Shown in pieces: positions 12,201 to 22,240 of a DNA stretch of 64,000 bases. The stretch comes from Pseudofabraea citricarpa (taxonomy: Eukaryota; Ascomycota; Leotiomycetes; Helotiales; Dermateaceae): the NCBI GenBank assembly GCA_029641185.1, contig JAPWGK010000002.1:1116001-1180000 (forward strand). Direction: 5' to 3'. The translations under genes and the position numbers were made by a program. Position 1 is the stretch's first letter, and every line of letters begins with the position of its first letter. The notes beneath the pieces are model-generated. The model saw nothing but the letters and a program-made list of their open reading frames with translations. It was not told the DNA's origin and did no database searches.

Positions 12201-12866
12201 CGCATGTTCGGCGCTGGCAGTATCTATCAGAACATGCAATTCTACTGGCTCCTTGGTGCCTTGTTACCATGTGTATTTTATGTAATCATGCGTTTATACC
12301 CACGCTCACCTGCGCGATTCTTGAATGCGCCAGTGTAAGTTCAGCCTCCGAGTGCCCCCAAAAACAAAAGATCAGAGGCTAATGTTTTGCTGTGTAGCAT
12401 GCTCGGAGCAATGGGATGGCTTCCACCGTAAGTCCACCTTTTTTTCAGCTGGAAGGAATTTTCAACAGGAGTATCCGCTGATCTGTAATAGTGCAACTCC
12501 ATTAAGTTTCTTCACCTGGGTCATCGCCGGTCTCATCTTCAACATGTATATCCGCAACCGCTGGCAAGGGTGGTGGGGAACCTACAACTACATCACGGCG
12601 GCGGCGCTCGATTCTGGTCTTGTTCTCTCGACGATTGTCATCTTCTTCGCTATTACGTATCCAGATGTTTCCTTGCCGAATTGGTGGGGTAATACCGCAC
12701 CGTATGAGACGATGGTAAGATATCCCTCCTGTTCATTTTTCGCTGATTTTTCCTCGTCATCTGGATCCCTCAGGAATAAAACTAATTGCGGAAATAGGAT
12801 TCGCTGTATACGGCTATCCGTAAGACGGTCTCCGATGGAGAGACTTTTGGTCCCAAAATCTGGTAG
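9264..12866 (+). CDS. OPT family oligopeptide transporter
   Basis: Splicing gives 20 exons and 812 aa. The first exon is 9264-9679, the largest internal exon 10893-11401 and the last 12798-12866. All 19 introns have GT/AG ends and the coding length is an exact multiple of three. The N-terminal ~115 residues are acidic and cytosolic; then come about a dozen or more membrane segments. OPT-typical blocks are visible: GLNMFLSMRSPAISFP, VVYPIG with WAK after it, TTNIGL, GFMIPGKPIGNMMFK, GPTRMFG and the C-terminal FGPKIW. Family knowledge: OPT proteins are proton-coupled importers of tetra- and pentapeptides and related compounds at the plasma membrane. Exon 4 (9995-10005) is only 11 nt. Peptidase genes lie just upstream. 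The exact substrate (peptide, glutathione or metal chelate) is not decided by the sequence. Confidence 0.94.
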
Positions 12867-13564
12867 ATGGTTTACCGATACCCAGCGCTCGCTTAGTGTT
12901 CGAGACCAGATAGGGGGGTTGATTTGTCGAATGTGCGGTTGTTTCTTAGCGGTTGACGAGAATTTTTGATCTTTCTTAATGATTAAACTGATAGTGTGCG
13001 GCATGGAAATACTCAACAAACGAATGTATTTCCTCTTCTGAATTGAAATCATGCTGTGAGTTAGTGTATGTTGAGGACAACGCTTACTTGTAAATAAAAC
13101 CACCACAACCGCACATTCGATTCCAGCTGTTCCGGTGAGGAATTTTGCTAGGGAGTCTTCTCCCCCAGAGGCAATATATCGCTCTTCATGTCAACACTCT
13201 GAGGTAGAACTGCTACCCCTGGCACGTGATCGGGTTCCAAAAAAGCGACGTCATCGATGTGGGGTTCCTGAATACCTTCAAACAGCTTCCATCCCTGAGT
13301 TCCACGAAAGGCAAACAACAACCTCCACCATTCGAGAGATTTTGTCAGGGAAAAAAAAACATCTCTTGCACCACATTTGTTGCCACGAATCTCCTGTTTT
13401 CCAATCAAGAACAATCCTCTCCATCTCCGCAACAGATGCCACATCTGCCGTGATCGTACGACTTGAAAGCTTCCAAAGCACTCACTCGCGCAGCCCAAAA
13501 GCTCGAAATCCCGCAACACCGCAACACCGCAAGCAAAGCCTCAGGCAGCAGGAAATAGTTCAAG
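12867..13564. other. intergenic region, nothing recognised
   Basis: About 700 bp between tandem plus-strand genes. Open frames here are mirror frames without family resemblance. The last ~130 bp has GC-rich, CACCGCAACACCGCAA-like text just before the Kelch start codon, probably 5' leader. Confidence 0.5.
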
Positions 13565-14878
13565 ATGATGCAATCAGTAGCAGCGACCGCAGCCGCCGTC
13601 AAGGGCATGTTGAAGCCCACTCACCCCGTCAAGGCGAAATGGGAGCGTATCTCAGCGCCGGCACTCGCACGATCCTCACACACGCTCTCGGTCGTCGCAG
13701 GCCGGGCATACATATTCGGGGGGGAGATAACAGCGCGCGAGCCAGTGGACAACGACATGCACATCATCACGCTGTCGTCAGGGGACTACAAGAAGCTGGC
13801 GGCAGCTGGCCCAGAGGTTCCCGAGAAGCGGGTAGGACACACGGCGGCAGTGATCGGGGAGCGGATCTTGATATTTGGCGGGCGCGGAGGCAAGGAGATG
13901 AAGCCCCTCCAGGAGGACGGACGAGTCTGGATCTACGACACGCGAACAGACGCCTGGAGTTTTCTCGACCCGCTGCAGGGCACCCCGTTCCCGGCTGCTC
14001 GATCCTACCATTCGAGCGTCGCTATCGAGAAGCCTGAACCGCCGAAATCGAAACCCCTCAAGCCGAATAACGCAACTGAGGAGCCGGCTATTGGCACCAT
14101 TGCAGAGAGTGCAAAGACCGACGCGGAGCAGGGCGGCCATGGGACCTTCTTCGTCCATGCTGGCTGCCCGGACTCAGGACGCACTGCCGATCTCTGGGGC
14201 TTTGACGTGCGGAGTCGAACGTGGAGGGAGTTTCCCAGAGCTCCAGGAAAACCCCGTGGGGGAACGGCGATTGCGGTTTCGAAGTCGCGGATTTATAGGT
14301 ATGGAGGGTTTAACGGGGAGGGAGAGGAAGGCGGACAGATCGATTTTCTGACCCTCGGGCTCGAGACGTTCAATGATAAAGGCGGCGCGGGAGAACTTGG
14401 AGTCTGTGCTAAGGGAGACTGGGACACGCTGAATTACGAAGAGGAATCTATGATCTTCCCAGGCAAGCGCAGCGTCGCGGGCTTGCAGACTGTCACGACA
14501 GGTATGGGCCGGGAATATCTCGTTTTATTACTCGGTGAGCGTGATCCTAGCTCGCAGGGCCATGATGGAGCCGGCAAGTTCTGGGGCGATGTGTGGATGT
14601 TCCAGTGTCCACCGCAAGGCATGACGGGCGCCAGTTTGAAGGATGCCACATGGCAGGCTCTGGGGCGGGAAACGGGCGAGGCGATCTGGAGTCAGGCTGC
14701 GGTTGCGGATGCGGAGGGGAAGGAAGGCGAGGATATACATCAGCTTGTCCCTGGTGAGAGAGGCTGGTTCGCATGTGATTCCATGGGCGATCTGGATGTC
14801 GGTGGAATCGTGCTCTGGGGTGGATTGAACGGCAAGAATGAGAGAGAGGATAACGGATGGATCTTGAGGATCGACTAA
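13565..14878 (+). CDS. Kelch-repeat beta-propeller protein
   Basis: A single exon of 437 aa from the ATG-ATG at 13565. Several Kelch blades are visible: SSHTLSVVAGRAYIFGGE (about residues 37-54), VGHTAAVIGERILIFGGRGG (about 90-110) with WIYDTRTDAWSFLD (about 121-134), ARSYHSSVAI (about 143-152), LWGFDVRSRTWREFP (about 212-226), RGGTAIAVSKSRIYRYGGFN (about 231-250) and a last blade near WGGLNG (about 421-426). Family knowledge: Kelch propellers are mainly protein-binding scaffolds; a few are enzymes (galactose oxidase, nitrile specifiers). No catalytic Cu-binding signature, signal peptide or membrane segment is evident, so a scaffold role is the modest inference. Its GC content is clearly higher than that of the neighbours, which gives long shadow frames on both strands. 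Confidence 0.88.
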   Translation: MMQSVAATAAAVKGMLKPTHPVKAKWERISAPALARSSHTLSVVAGRAYIFGGEITAREPVDNDMHIITLSSGDYKKLAAAGPEVPEKRVGHTAAVIGERILIFGGRGGKEMKPLQEDGRVWIYDTRTDAWSFLDPLQGTPFPAARSYHSSVAIEKPEPPKSKPLKPNNATEEPAIGTIAESAKTDAEQGGHGTFFVHAGCPDSGRTADLWGFDVRSRTWREFPRAPGKPRGGTAIAVSKSRIYRYGGFNGEGEEGGQIDFLTLGLETFNDKGGAGELGVCAKGDWDTLNYEEESMIFPGKRSVAGLQTVTTGMGREYLVLLLGERDPSSQGHDGAGKFWGDVWMFQCPPQGMTGASLKDATWQALGRETGEAIWSQAAVADAEGKEGEDIHQLVPGERGWFACDSMGDLDVGGIVLWGGLNGKNEREDNGWILRID

Positions 14879-15877
14879 TGATGGATGATAACGAGAAAAC
14901 TGACATGTAGGATTATGAAGAATGAAAAGCGATGCTCTTTTGCAATTTGACACACTCTCCTCTTTCTATCAGAGCTGGCTTTCTTGCTCGCTTATTATAC
15001 TCTGACGACGCGCAAGCAACCACCCAAGCAAGTAGGTGAACAAGCTCAAGCTATCAGAAAGATACCTTATGACGAACTCACCGTAGCGTACCTCGTACAT
15101 CAAAAGCACCTCATCCATCCAGCCATCCAACCACCACACACCAGGAGGAAAACAGGCCCGAATAAGCCGAGAGCAAAACCCCACCAGAGGCACTACCTCG
15201 CAAGTTCGTGCCAACCCCCACAATATCACAAGCCCACCCCTCGATTCTTTGGGTAGATATAAAAGAGCAGAACCCACAAGCCGAAACTCCGCGAGGACGG
15301 TGAGACGATAAAGCCCACCCACGAGGAAATCGACCGACGTATCGCCTATTTCCCCACGATGGCTGATCTTCGGCCCCCCTTTGAGCTCAAGAATGGGGGT
15401 TGATGCGTCCCGAGGATTAGCCATGCTCGTTCCTTTTTGGGTTGATTGTGTCGTTGAGTAATGCCTGGTCTTGCTTTGTGTTTTGCTAGGCAAAGCATAG
15501 CGGGGAGGAGGGGAGGATGAGCCTTGATTGATTGAACTGAATGGTGGGATGATAGAAGGGCTGGCTGATCCTCGGCAGAGGAGGGGGAGGGAGATGAGGC
15601 GGAGACTGTGAGAGGGTCCTGCTCGTGGTCTCGGTGGTCATGAGATGAGGTAGGTGGGATATGGATGATTAATAGGCAGTAAGAAATGAAGGAAGGAGGA
15701 AAGGTATAAGTGCCCTTTCCCTCTTTCTTACTACTTTTTGCTTTCTGGTTTCGTTATACCGTTTCTCTCCTCTCTCCCGTGTCTTGTACGATTCCCTGTT
15801 GTTTTCTTCAGCCTTGTTTGATACACTTCAGATTGATTCATAGACAAACCTAGATAGATATAGAGTGCAGAGCAATC
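14879..15877. other. intergenic region upstream of the beta-glucosidase gene
   Basis: About 1 kb. A minus-strand open frame of 174 codons (14969-15493) has no recognisable domain and is more likely chance in promoter DNA. The 150 bp before the start codon is CT-rich (for example TTTCCCTCTTTCTTACTACT), typical of fungal promoters and 5' leaders. Confidence 0.5.
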
Positions 15878-18550
15878 ATGACAGCCATCAAGGAATTAGA
15901 TGTCGAAGGTCTCCTGTCGGAATTGACACTATCCGAAAAAGTCGAACTCACTGCTGGTTCGTTTTCCCCCCTTCTTAAAAAAGAAAGCTAGTTGCTGATT
16001 CTTCTTAGGTTCGGATTTCTGGCACACGACTGCCGTCCCGCGTTTGAATATCCCAGCCCTGCGTCTCTCAGACGGACCAAATGGTGTTCGAGGACGACGC
16101 TTCTTCAATGGCGTACCAGCAACATGTCTTCCGTGCGCCACCGCACTAGGTGCTACTTTCGATACTGAACTCCTCCAGAAAGCTGGCCATCTTTTAGCAG
16201 AAGAAGCCAAATCTAAAGGTGCTCACGTGCTCCTTGGTCCAACAATTAATATCCAACGCTCCCCGTTAGGAGGTCGTGGATTCGAATCTTTCTCGGAAGA
16301 TCCCTTCCTCTCTGGCGTGTTGGCTGGTGAGTATTGTAAGGGTGTCAAGGAGAAGGATATCGTTGCTACGCTGAAGCATTTCGTCTGTAATGATCAGGAA
16401 CATGAACGTATGGCTGTCGATAGTATCTTGACTGAGCGGGCTTTGAGAGAAATATACCTCATGCCTTTTATGTTGGCTCTCAAGACTGGAGAGCCGGGTG
16501 CCATGATGACGGCTTATAACAAGGTCAATGGGACCCATGTCTCAGAAAACTCCAAGATTTATGATATTTTGAGAAAAGAATGGGGTTGGAGTGGACTGGT
16601 GATGAGTGATTGGTATGTTTCTTTGATCGTTCGTATTTGAGGAAGACAGCTAACCAAATGTAGGTTCGGTACTTATAGTACTAGTGAGGCCATTACTGCT
16701 GGTCTTGATCTCGAAATGCCTGGTCCTTCTCGCTGGAGATCTTCAGCTCTTCTTCATGCCGTCTCATCCAACAAACTCCCAGAATTCGTACTGGATGATC
16801 GAGTCCGGGAGGTTCTTAACCTCATTAACACTGCATCCAAATCCGGCGTACCGGAAGATGCCCAAGAAACAGTTCGGGATACACCAGAAGACCGTGCTCT
16901 CAATCGTCGTCTGGCTTCGGAGGCGATTGTCCTACTGAAGAATGAGAATGCTGTTCTCCCTTTCAGTAAATCGAAGACTGTCGCTGTCATCGGTCCCAAT
17001 GCTAAAGTAGCAACCATCTGTGGAGGTGGTAGTGCTTCTCTCCTTCCTTACTATACCGTTACCCCGTTCGAAGGTGTCTCGGGAAAGGCCAGCGACGTCA
17101 AATTCGCACAAGGTGCATACGGCCACAAAGAACTTCCTCTGCTTGGTCGTTCCATGAAGACTTTTGATGGGAAGCTCGGTTTCCACTTCAAAGTATATCA
17201 TGACCCACCTTCTGTCAAGGACCGCGAGTGTATCGACGACTTGCACATTCTTGATTCCAACAGCTTCATGATGGACTACCAATGCGATCGAATCAAGAGT
17301 GATCTCTTCTATGCAGATATCACAGGCACTTTCACACCCGAAGAAGATGGCATCTACGACTTCGGTCTTACCGTCCAGGGTACTGCGAAATTTTACATTG
17401 ATGGCGAATTGGTTGTCGATAATAGTGAGAATCAGATTGGTGGCAGTGGTTTCTTCGGCAGTGGCACCATTGAAGTGGTCGGATCCAAGGAACTCGTTGG
17501 AGGCAAGACATACACTCTGCTCTCCCAATGGGGAAGCAGACCAACATCTACTCTCCAGTCACACGGAATTGTGTCATTCGGTCCTGGAGGGCATAGATTG
17601 AGTGGTTGCAAGAGAATCGACCCCAAGACGGCAATTGCTGACGCCGTTAAACTTGCTTCGGAAGTCGACCAAGTGGTACTTTTCGCTGGTCTCAATGGTG
17701 ATTGGGAGAGTGAAGGTCATGACCGAGCAAACATGGACCTCCCGCCATATAGTGATGAGCTCATTTCCCAAGTCTTGGCTGCCAACCCCAAGACGGTGGT
17801 TGTGATTCAGAGTGGAACCCCCGTGGCTATGCCTTGGGCATCCAAAGCCAATTCGCTTGTGCAGGCTTGGTATGGCGGTAACGAGACTGGCAACGCCATT
17901 GCCGATGTGCTCTTTGGAGATGTCAACCCAGTAAGTTCCCCCACAACTCCCGCATGGCAAGCGAAACCGGAACTGACGCCAATAATTCCCAGGGCGGAAA
18001 ACTCCCACTCAGTTTTCCCAAGCGGGTTCAGGATAACCCGGCCTTCTTCAACTATCGCTCCGAGGCTGGCCGTGTGCTGTATGGCGAGGACGTTTATGTG
18101 GGCTACCGATACTATGAGAAGGTGGAGACTCCAGTTCTCTTCGCATTCGGTCACGGTCTCTCATATACTACCTTTGCTCTCAGCGATCTCTCGCTCAGCA
18201 GCACTGCAACTACCGTTACCGCTTCGGTCACGGTGACGAACACCGGAGACAAGGCCGGCAGTGAGACGGTTCAAGTTTACATCGCACCCAAGACCCCAAG
18301 CATTGGACGTCCAGTCAAAGAGTTGAAGGGATTCAAAAAGGTTGTCTTGGAAGCGGGCGCGAGCAAGACGATCGAGATCCCCATGGACAAGAACATTGCG
18401 ACCAGTTTCTATGGCGAGATTCGAAAGGCGTGGATCAGCGAGAAGGGCAGCTATGAGGTCCTTGTAGGGAACAGCAGTCAAGCAGACTTCTTGAAGACGA
18501 GCTTTGATGTGGAAAAGACGACCTTCTGGACCGGTCTAGATGGCAAGTAA
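15878..18550 (+). CDS. GH3 beta-glucosidase with PA14 insert, intracellular type
   Basis: Four exons: 15878-15956, 16009-16612, 16664-17930 and 17993-18550, giving 835 aa. The GH3 N-terminal barrel begins at [12 protein letters not shown] with SDFWHT at once; then [19 protein letters not shown] and the nucleophile block VMSDW with Asp at about 227. The GH3 C-terminal domain follows (AVIGPNAK, then [11 protein letters not shown]) and contains an inserted PA14 domain at about residues 390-550 ([20 protein letters not shown]). The Fn3-like domain lies at the C-terminus ([19 protein letters not shown]). Family knowledge: such enzymes hydrolyse beta-glucosides to glucose, and the PA14 insert shapes the substrate pocket. 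No signal peptide is present, so it is probably cytosolic and acts on imported cellobiose or small glucosides. All four exons join in phase. Substrate range is not determined. Confidence 0.95.
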
Positions 18551-19721
18551 GTACTTAGGTAGTAGGTAGCCAGACTCACGATTTAATGAATGAACAAACA
18601 AGAATATATGTATATGTAACATGATAAGAGACTTGTCCAGTTTCACACGACCCGACGATGGAAAGTCAAAAGAGTCGAGGTCAAGGTCAAGGTCGAGGGC
18701 CCCTTGTTTGAGGGTGGGGTTCACGTGACACCATGACATGAGATGAGCCACTGTTGGCTATTGGCTATTGGTTCTCTCATGAGCAGATATCCAATTATGG
18801 TTTATGCTTATTGGAGCACAGAAGCTTTACACGGTAAGATCGGCAGAGCATCAGCGCTATCAGCAAGCACAGCCGAGTTCAAGGATGTTGTTGTTGTTGT
18901 TGAAGTTGTTACTTGTCAGTCTTGTCAGTAAGTCAGGCTGTTCCTTGTGACTTGGCAAGAGAGGTTGGGGACTTGGGGACTTGGGGACTTGGGATACCGA
19001 GTCCCCGACCGGAATCCACAGCTGAGTTCTATTGGCTCGTATCCGTACTATTTCTGTTTGTTGCTGTTGTTGTCGCCCGTATTATCATCATTATTGTGCC
19101 TCTTTGTTGGTGGTGGCTTGGCTTGCGTGACAGTTCGTGTGGGAAAAGTAGGTGAGTTGTGGAGGGAGGAGGACATGGTGCGATAAGGACAATTCCTCTT
19201 GCTCAGTCTTCTCGATTGTTCTCTTTCTCATTCTCTCCTCTCTCTTGCTTTCGTACTATCCTCCCCTGCTGGCCACATCGTCTCATTGGTGTGACTGTTT
19301 TATGTTGTTGTGTTGTGTGCATCCTCAAAGTAAGCTTCCAAGAATTTTAGGTCAGGACTTTCGCTCGGGTCGTGACCAGAGTGGTTGGTTTGTGTAAGTG
19401 GTGCTGCTGCAAACTCAAAGCCTCTTTTCAGCTGCGGACCTCATCTCACCTCACCTCACTTCACTCACCTCACCTCATTCTGCTCTGCTCCTACTCACTC
19501 TTGCACCTTTACTTAGATTCCCACCATCCCCCATTCTCCCATTTCTTGCCCTTTCGCCCTCTCCCTGCGACTTCAATTGCGAGATAAGTGGGATTTGCTT
19601 TTGGTAGCAGCAGCAGAGTCGCCAAGGACGATCAACGCGCTGTGGGAGCCGAACCAGAAACAGGATCCATCCATTGTTTGGAAGAGGCATTGGATTTTGA
19701 CAAGACGGTTGGGAATTCACG
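18551..19721. other. intergenic region, low-complexity and CT-rich
   Basis: About 1.2 kb between two plus-strand genes. It holds (GTT)n near 18887-18904, three copies of the 8-mer GGGGACTT at 18967-18990, and a long pyrimidine-rich tract with repeated CACCTCA/CTCAC at about 19440-19570 that looks like the promoter and 5' leader of the gene at 19722. Short open frames here show no family. Confidence 0.55.
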
Positions 19722-20651
19722 ATGCCTCCATCAGGCTCCGACGACGTATACACTGAGTTGGACGATGATTACCCCACGACTTTCACCACCTCCACCCTCT
19801 CGACTGCGCAAATCACAAGCATACCTCCTCCACTGGGCTTTCAAACAACAGAGGCACCAGACGATGATTCATTACCTACGCCATCTCCGTCATTATCGAG
19901 CTCGAGGACGAAGTCATTTAAGGTCTCGACGGTGACGGTGTCGGCCTCAGCTGCCCCAATCGAACCTCTCCAAGCCGCATCAACAGGAAATCCATTTCCT
20001 ACGGATTCGCCGGACGACAGCACCAAGTGGGAGAACCTCACGTCGGGCAAGAGAGCCGGGATCGTCATCGGGGGGATCTTCGTCATCGCAGCCATCATCG
20101 GGTATTGTTTCTGGAAGCGAAAGTGCTGCTTCAAGCGTCGAGGGCGACGAACACCTCCAGGGCCAGCACAGAGCGATCGATACGGAAGCGCTGCCAACAC
20201 GGGGCCCTATGGCAGCGTGGTGCGGTTGCGCGGGAACGACGCATCGCATGGCAACCTGAACACAAACGTGCCTGGGGATGTAGGGCTCCGCGGCGGCGAT
20301 GTTGCTCTGAGCGCCGTGTCGCCAACTGCTTCCCCCTCATCCCCACACGCACCGGCCAGGACGCTGGATCCCGACGCGCCACCCCCGTCGTATTATGCCA
20401 TCAACCACGATACCATCGTGCCGCCGTCTGAACATCACCGCATCGCCGGCCAGGGCGATGCCCACACCGAGGAGGAATTCAACGTCGTGGCCGATGGCAA
20501 GATGCCTCTGAGTGAGATCCCCTTCGAGGACGTCGACGTCAATGCCTTGCACAACCAGCCCTCGTCCAGTAGCAGTAGCTCGGCGAGTCGCGACTTTCAT
20601 CAACTCCATCGCTATGGAGGGGGGGATACGACTGGGCATACGAATTCTTGA
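19722..20651 (+). CDS. Ser/Thr-rich single-pass membrane protein (Mid2-like architecture)
   Basis: A single exon of 309 aa. Residues 1-107 are Ser/Thr/Pro-rich, as in O-mannosylated outer regions. A transmembrane helix spans about 112-131 (AGIVIGGIFVIAAIIGYCF) and is followed at once by a very basic cysteine-containing stop-transfer stretch (WKRKCCFKRRGRR). The rest (about 145-309) is a hydrophilic tail with proline-rich and Ser-run segments. This is the layout of fungal Mid2/Wsc-like cell-wall sensors and of many uncharacterised SKG6/Mid2-type proteins. Unlike Mid2 it has no signal peptide from this ATG; either an upstream exon was missed or the helix acts as a signal anchor. It lies ~1.6 kb from the 3' end of the alpha-glucan synthase gene. 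The architecture is clear; a sensor function is only inferred. Confidence 0.75.
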   Translation: MPPSGSDDVYTELDDDYPTTFTTSTLSTAQITSIPPPLGFQTTEAPDDDSLPTPSPSLSSSRTKSFKVSTVTVSASAAPIEPLQAASTGNPFPTDSPDDSTKWENLTSGKRAGIVIGGIFVIAAIIGYCFWKRKCCFKRRGRRTPPGPAQSDRYGSAANTGPYGSVVRLRGNDASHGNLNTNVPGDVGLRGGDVALSAVSPTASPSSPHAPARTLDPDAPPPSYYAINHDTIVPPSEHHRIAGQGDAHTEEEFNVVADGKMPLSEIPFEDVDVNALHNQPSSSSSSSASRDFHQLHRYGGGDTTGHTNS

Positions 20652-22240
20652 GCTAGACGACACGAGAACAACGCTTTGCGGGAAATCCGGACTCAGAATA
20701 CAACGGCGGCCCCGAAGAAATGCTGTAAGGCATCAGATCGTGTTTGAAGAAGCCCCCGAACTCAACGTGATGGGAGGAATGTGCAGATTTTGCAACGAGG
20801 TGAGATTCAAGAGATGTTTCTCTACGACGATCTTCGGGCACAGCAGAATCACTAGCTCCGACTTGTTCTAATAAGGGGATGGGGATTCCATTCTCGGCAA
20901 CAACGTGGGACGATATTCGAAATGTCAGAGTGCCACAGCTGGCATATAATGAAATTGAAAGAGGAGACTTGCAAACCGTCTCCAGCCCGGATGGGCGAAT
21001 TGGAATCGCAATCGGAATTGAGCATAATAATACCATTTAGAGCGAGGCAAACCCACGACGGGCGTTTAGGGAATACGAATTGATGGATCTGGGGAATTGG
21101 GAAGGGCGTTTGAGGTTGGGGGTTAAAAAGATCAATGAGCAACCTATATAAAATAATGAAGAACCAAATCTTTACCTATATTTCCAGTCTTCTTTGTGTC
21201 TTCACCTCCCTCTTTGTTTTTGCTGAGGAGCAGCGTGCCAGACAAACCTGGCTGGGCAGCCATATTCCTCTCCAGTACCTCTCAACCAAACACATGAAAT
21301 TCGTCCTCCCTTCCTATAACCATCAAATTCCCGCTCTCTCGTCCTCGATTTCCTTCTCCTTCTCTTTCTCCTTCTTGAACCTCACGTATCTATCTACCTA
21401 ACCTAAACAGCCCCGGTTATGATCTCTAGCCATCTATGGCTATCACAGACTACCCCTGTTCCACAAAATCCACTCACCCACTCACTCATCCATCCACCCA
21501 AGCCCAAAGAACCAACCACGTCCCAAGATATCACCGACTCTCGGGAAAGAAAGAGAAGGAAATCGAATTCGGAAAGGCAAAAGGAGAAGGGTAATGCTAG
21601 AAGGAGATTCGAGTCCACGAGAGAGAGGCAATATTTTAGACCAGCTAATTTTGGGTTTTACTTAAGTAAGTAGGTAGATATAATATACTTCACAGTTGAG
21701 TAAAGTATACAATATAATACTATATAAAACTTACCCTGCACCGCTTTCCTTCTTTCTTTCCCATGCGTGCCTACCTACCTACGTATCTGCTATATGCCAT
21801 ACCAAACCAAACTAGATCATACCACGAGATAAGAGAGAGGTTACAAATAGGGAAAGAAGAAAGGCAGGCCAGGATAAGCATATGTCATCAGTTCTCAAGT
21901 CAAGTCAAGCCGAGTCAAGCCGAGTCAAGTCGTTCTGTAGAATTTGTAATTCTCTCTCATTGATTCATTCTATCTAACCCTCTCTCGAATTTTCTTTTCT
22001 CCCCAACCCCCCAAAGTCCCAATCCCCGCCATAAGCATTAAACACCACAAACACGAGTCGAGCCCAGCCATCAAAAGAAACGCCCGTATCGCAAAAGCCA
22101 AACGCGCTCGCGTTCCCCAATGCCGCCAAAACAAAAAATACATACATGCATGCATACATACAAGATCCAGCCACCAACAGATGCAGATCAGAACCAGAAT
22201 ATACACCCTTCCCGCCCGCGACCACTTTTCCTGCTCAGGC
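20652..22240. other. intergenic region between convergent genes
   Basis: About 1.6 kb of 3' flank shared by the membrane-protein gene (plus) and the glucan synthase gene (minus). There are no credible open frames. Low-complexity text includes repeated TCAAG/GAGTCAAG units at about 21896-21932 and (CTAC)n-like CCTACCTACCTACG near 21771. Confidence 0.55.

Noticed and set aside
13135..14037. 300-codon plus-strand open frame
   Set aside because: It overlaps the Kelch gene in another frame. The product is Arg/His/Gly-rich with no domain; it is a shadow caused by high GC.
14969..15493. 174-codon minus-strand open frame
   Set aside because: No domain, odd composition, and it lies in the promoter region of the beta-glucosidase gene. 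It cannot be supported without transcript data.
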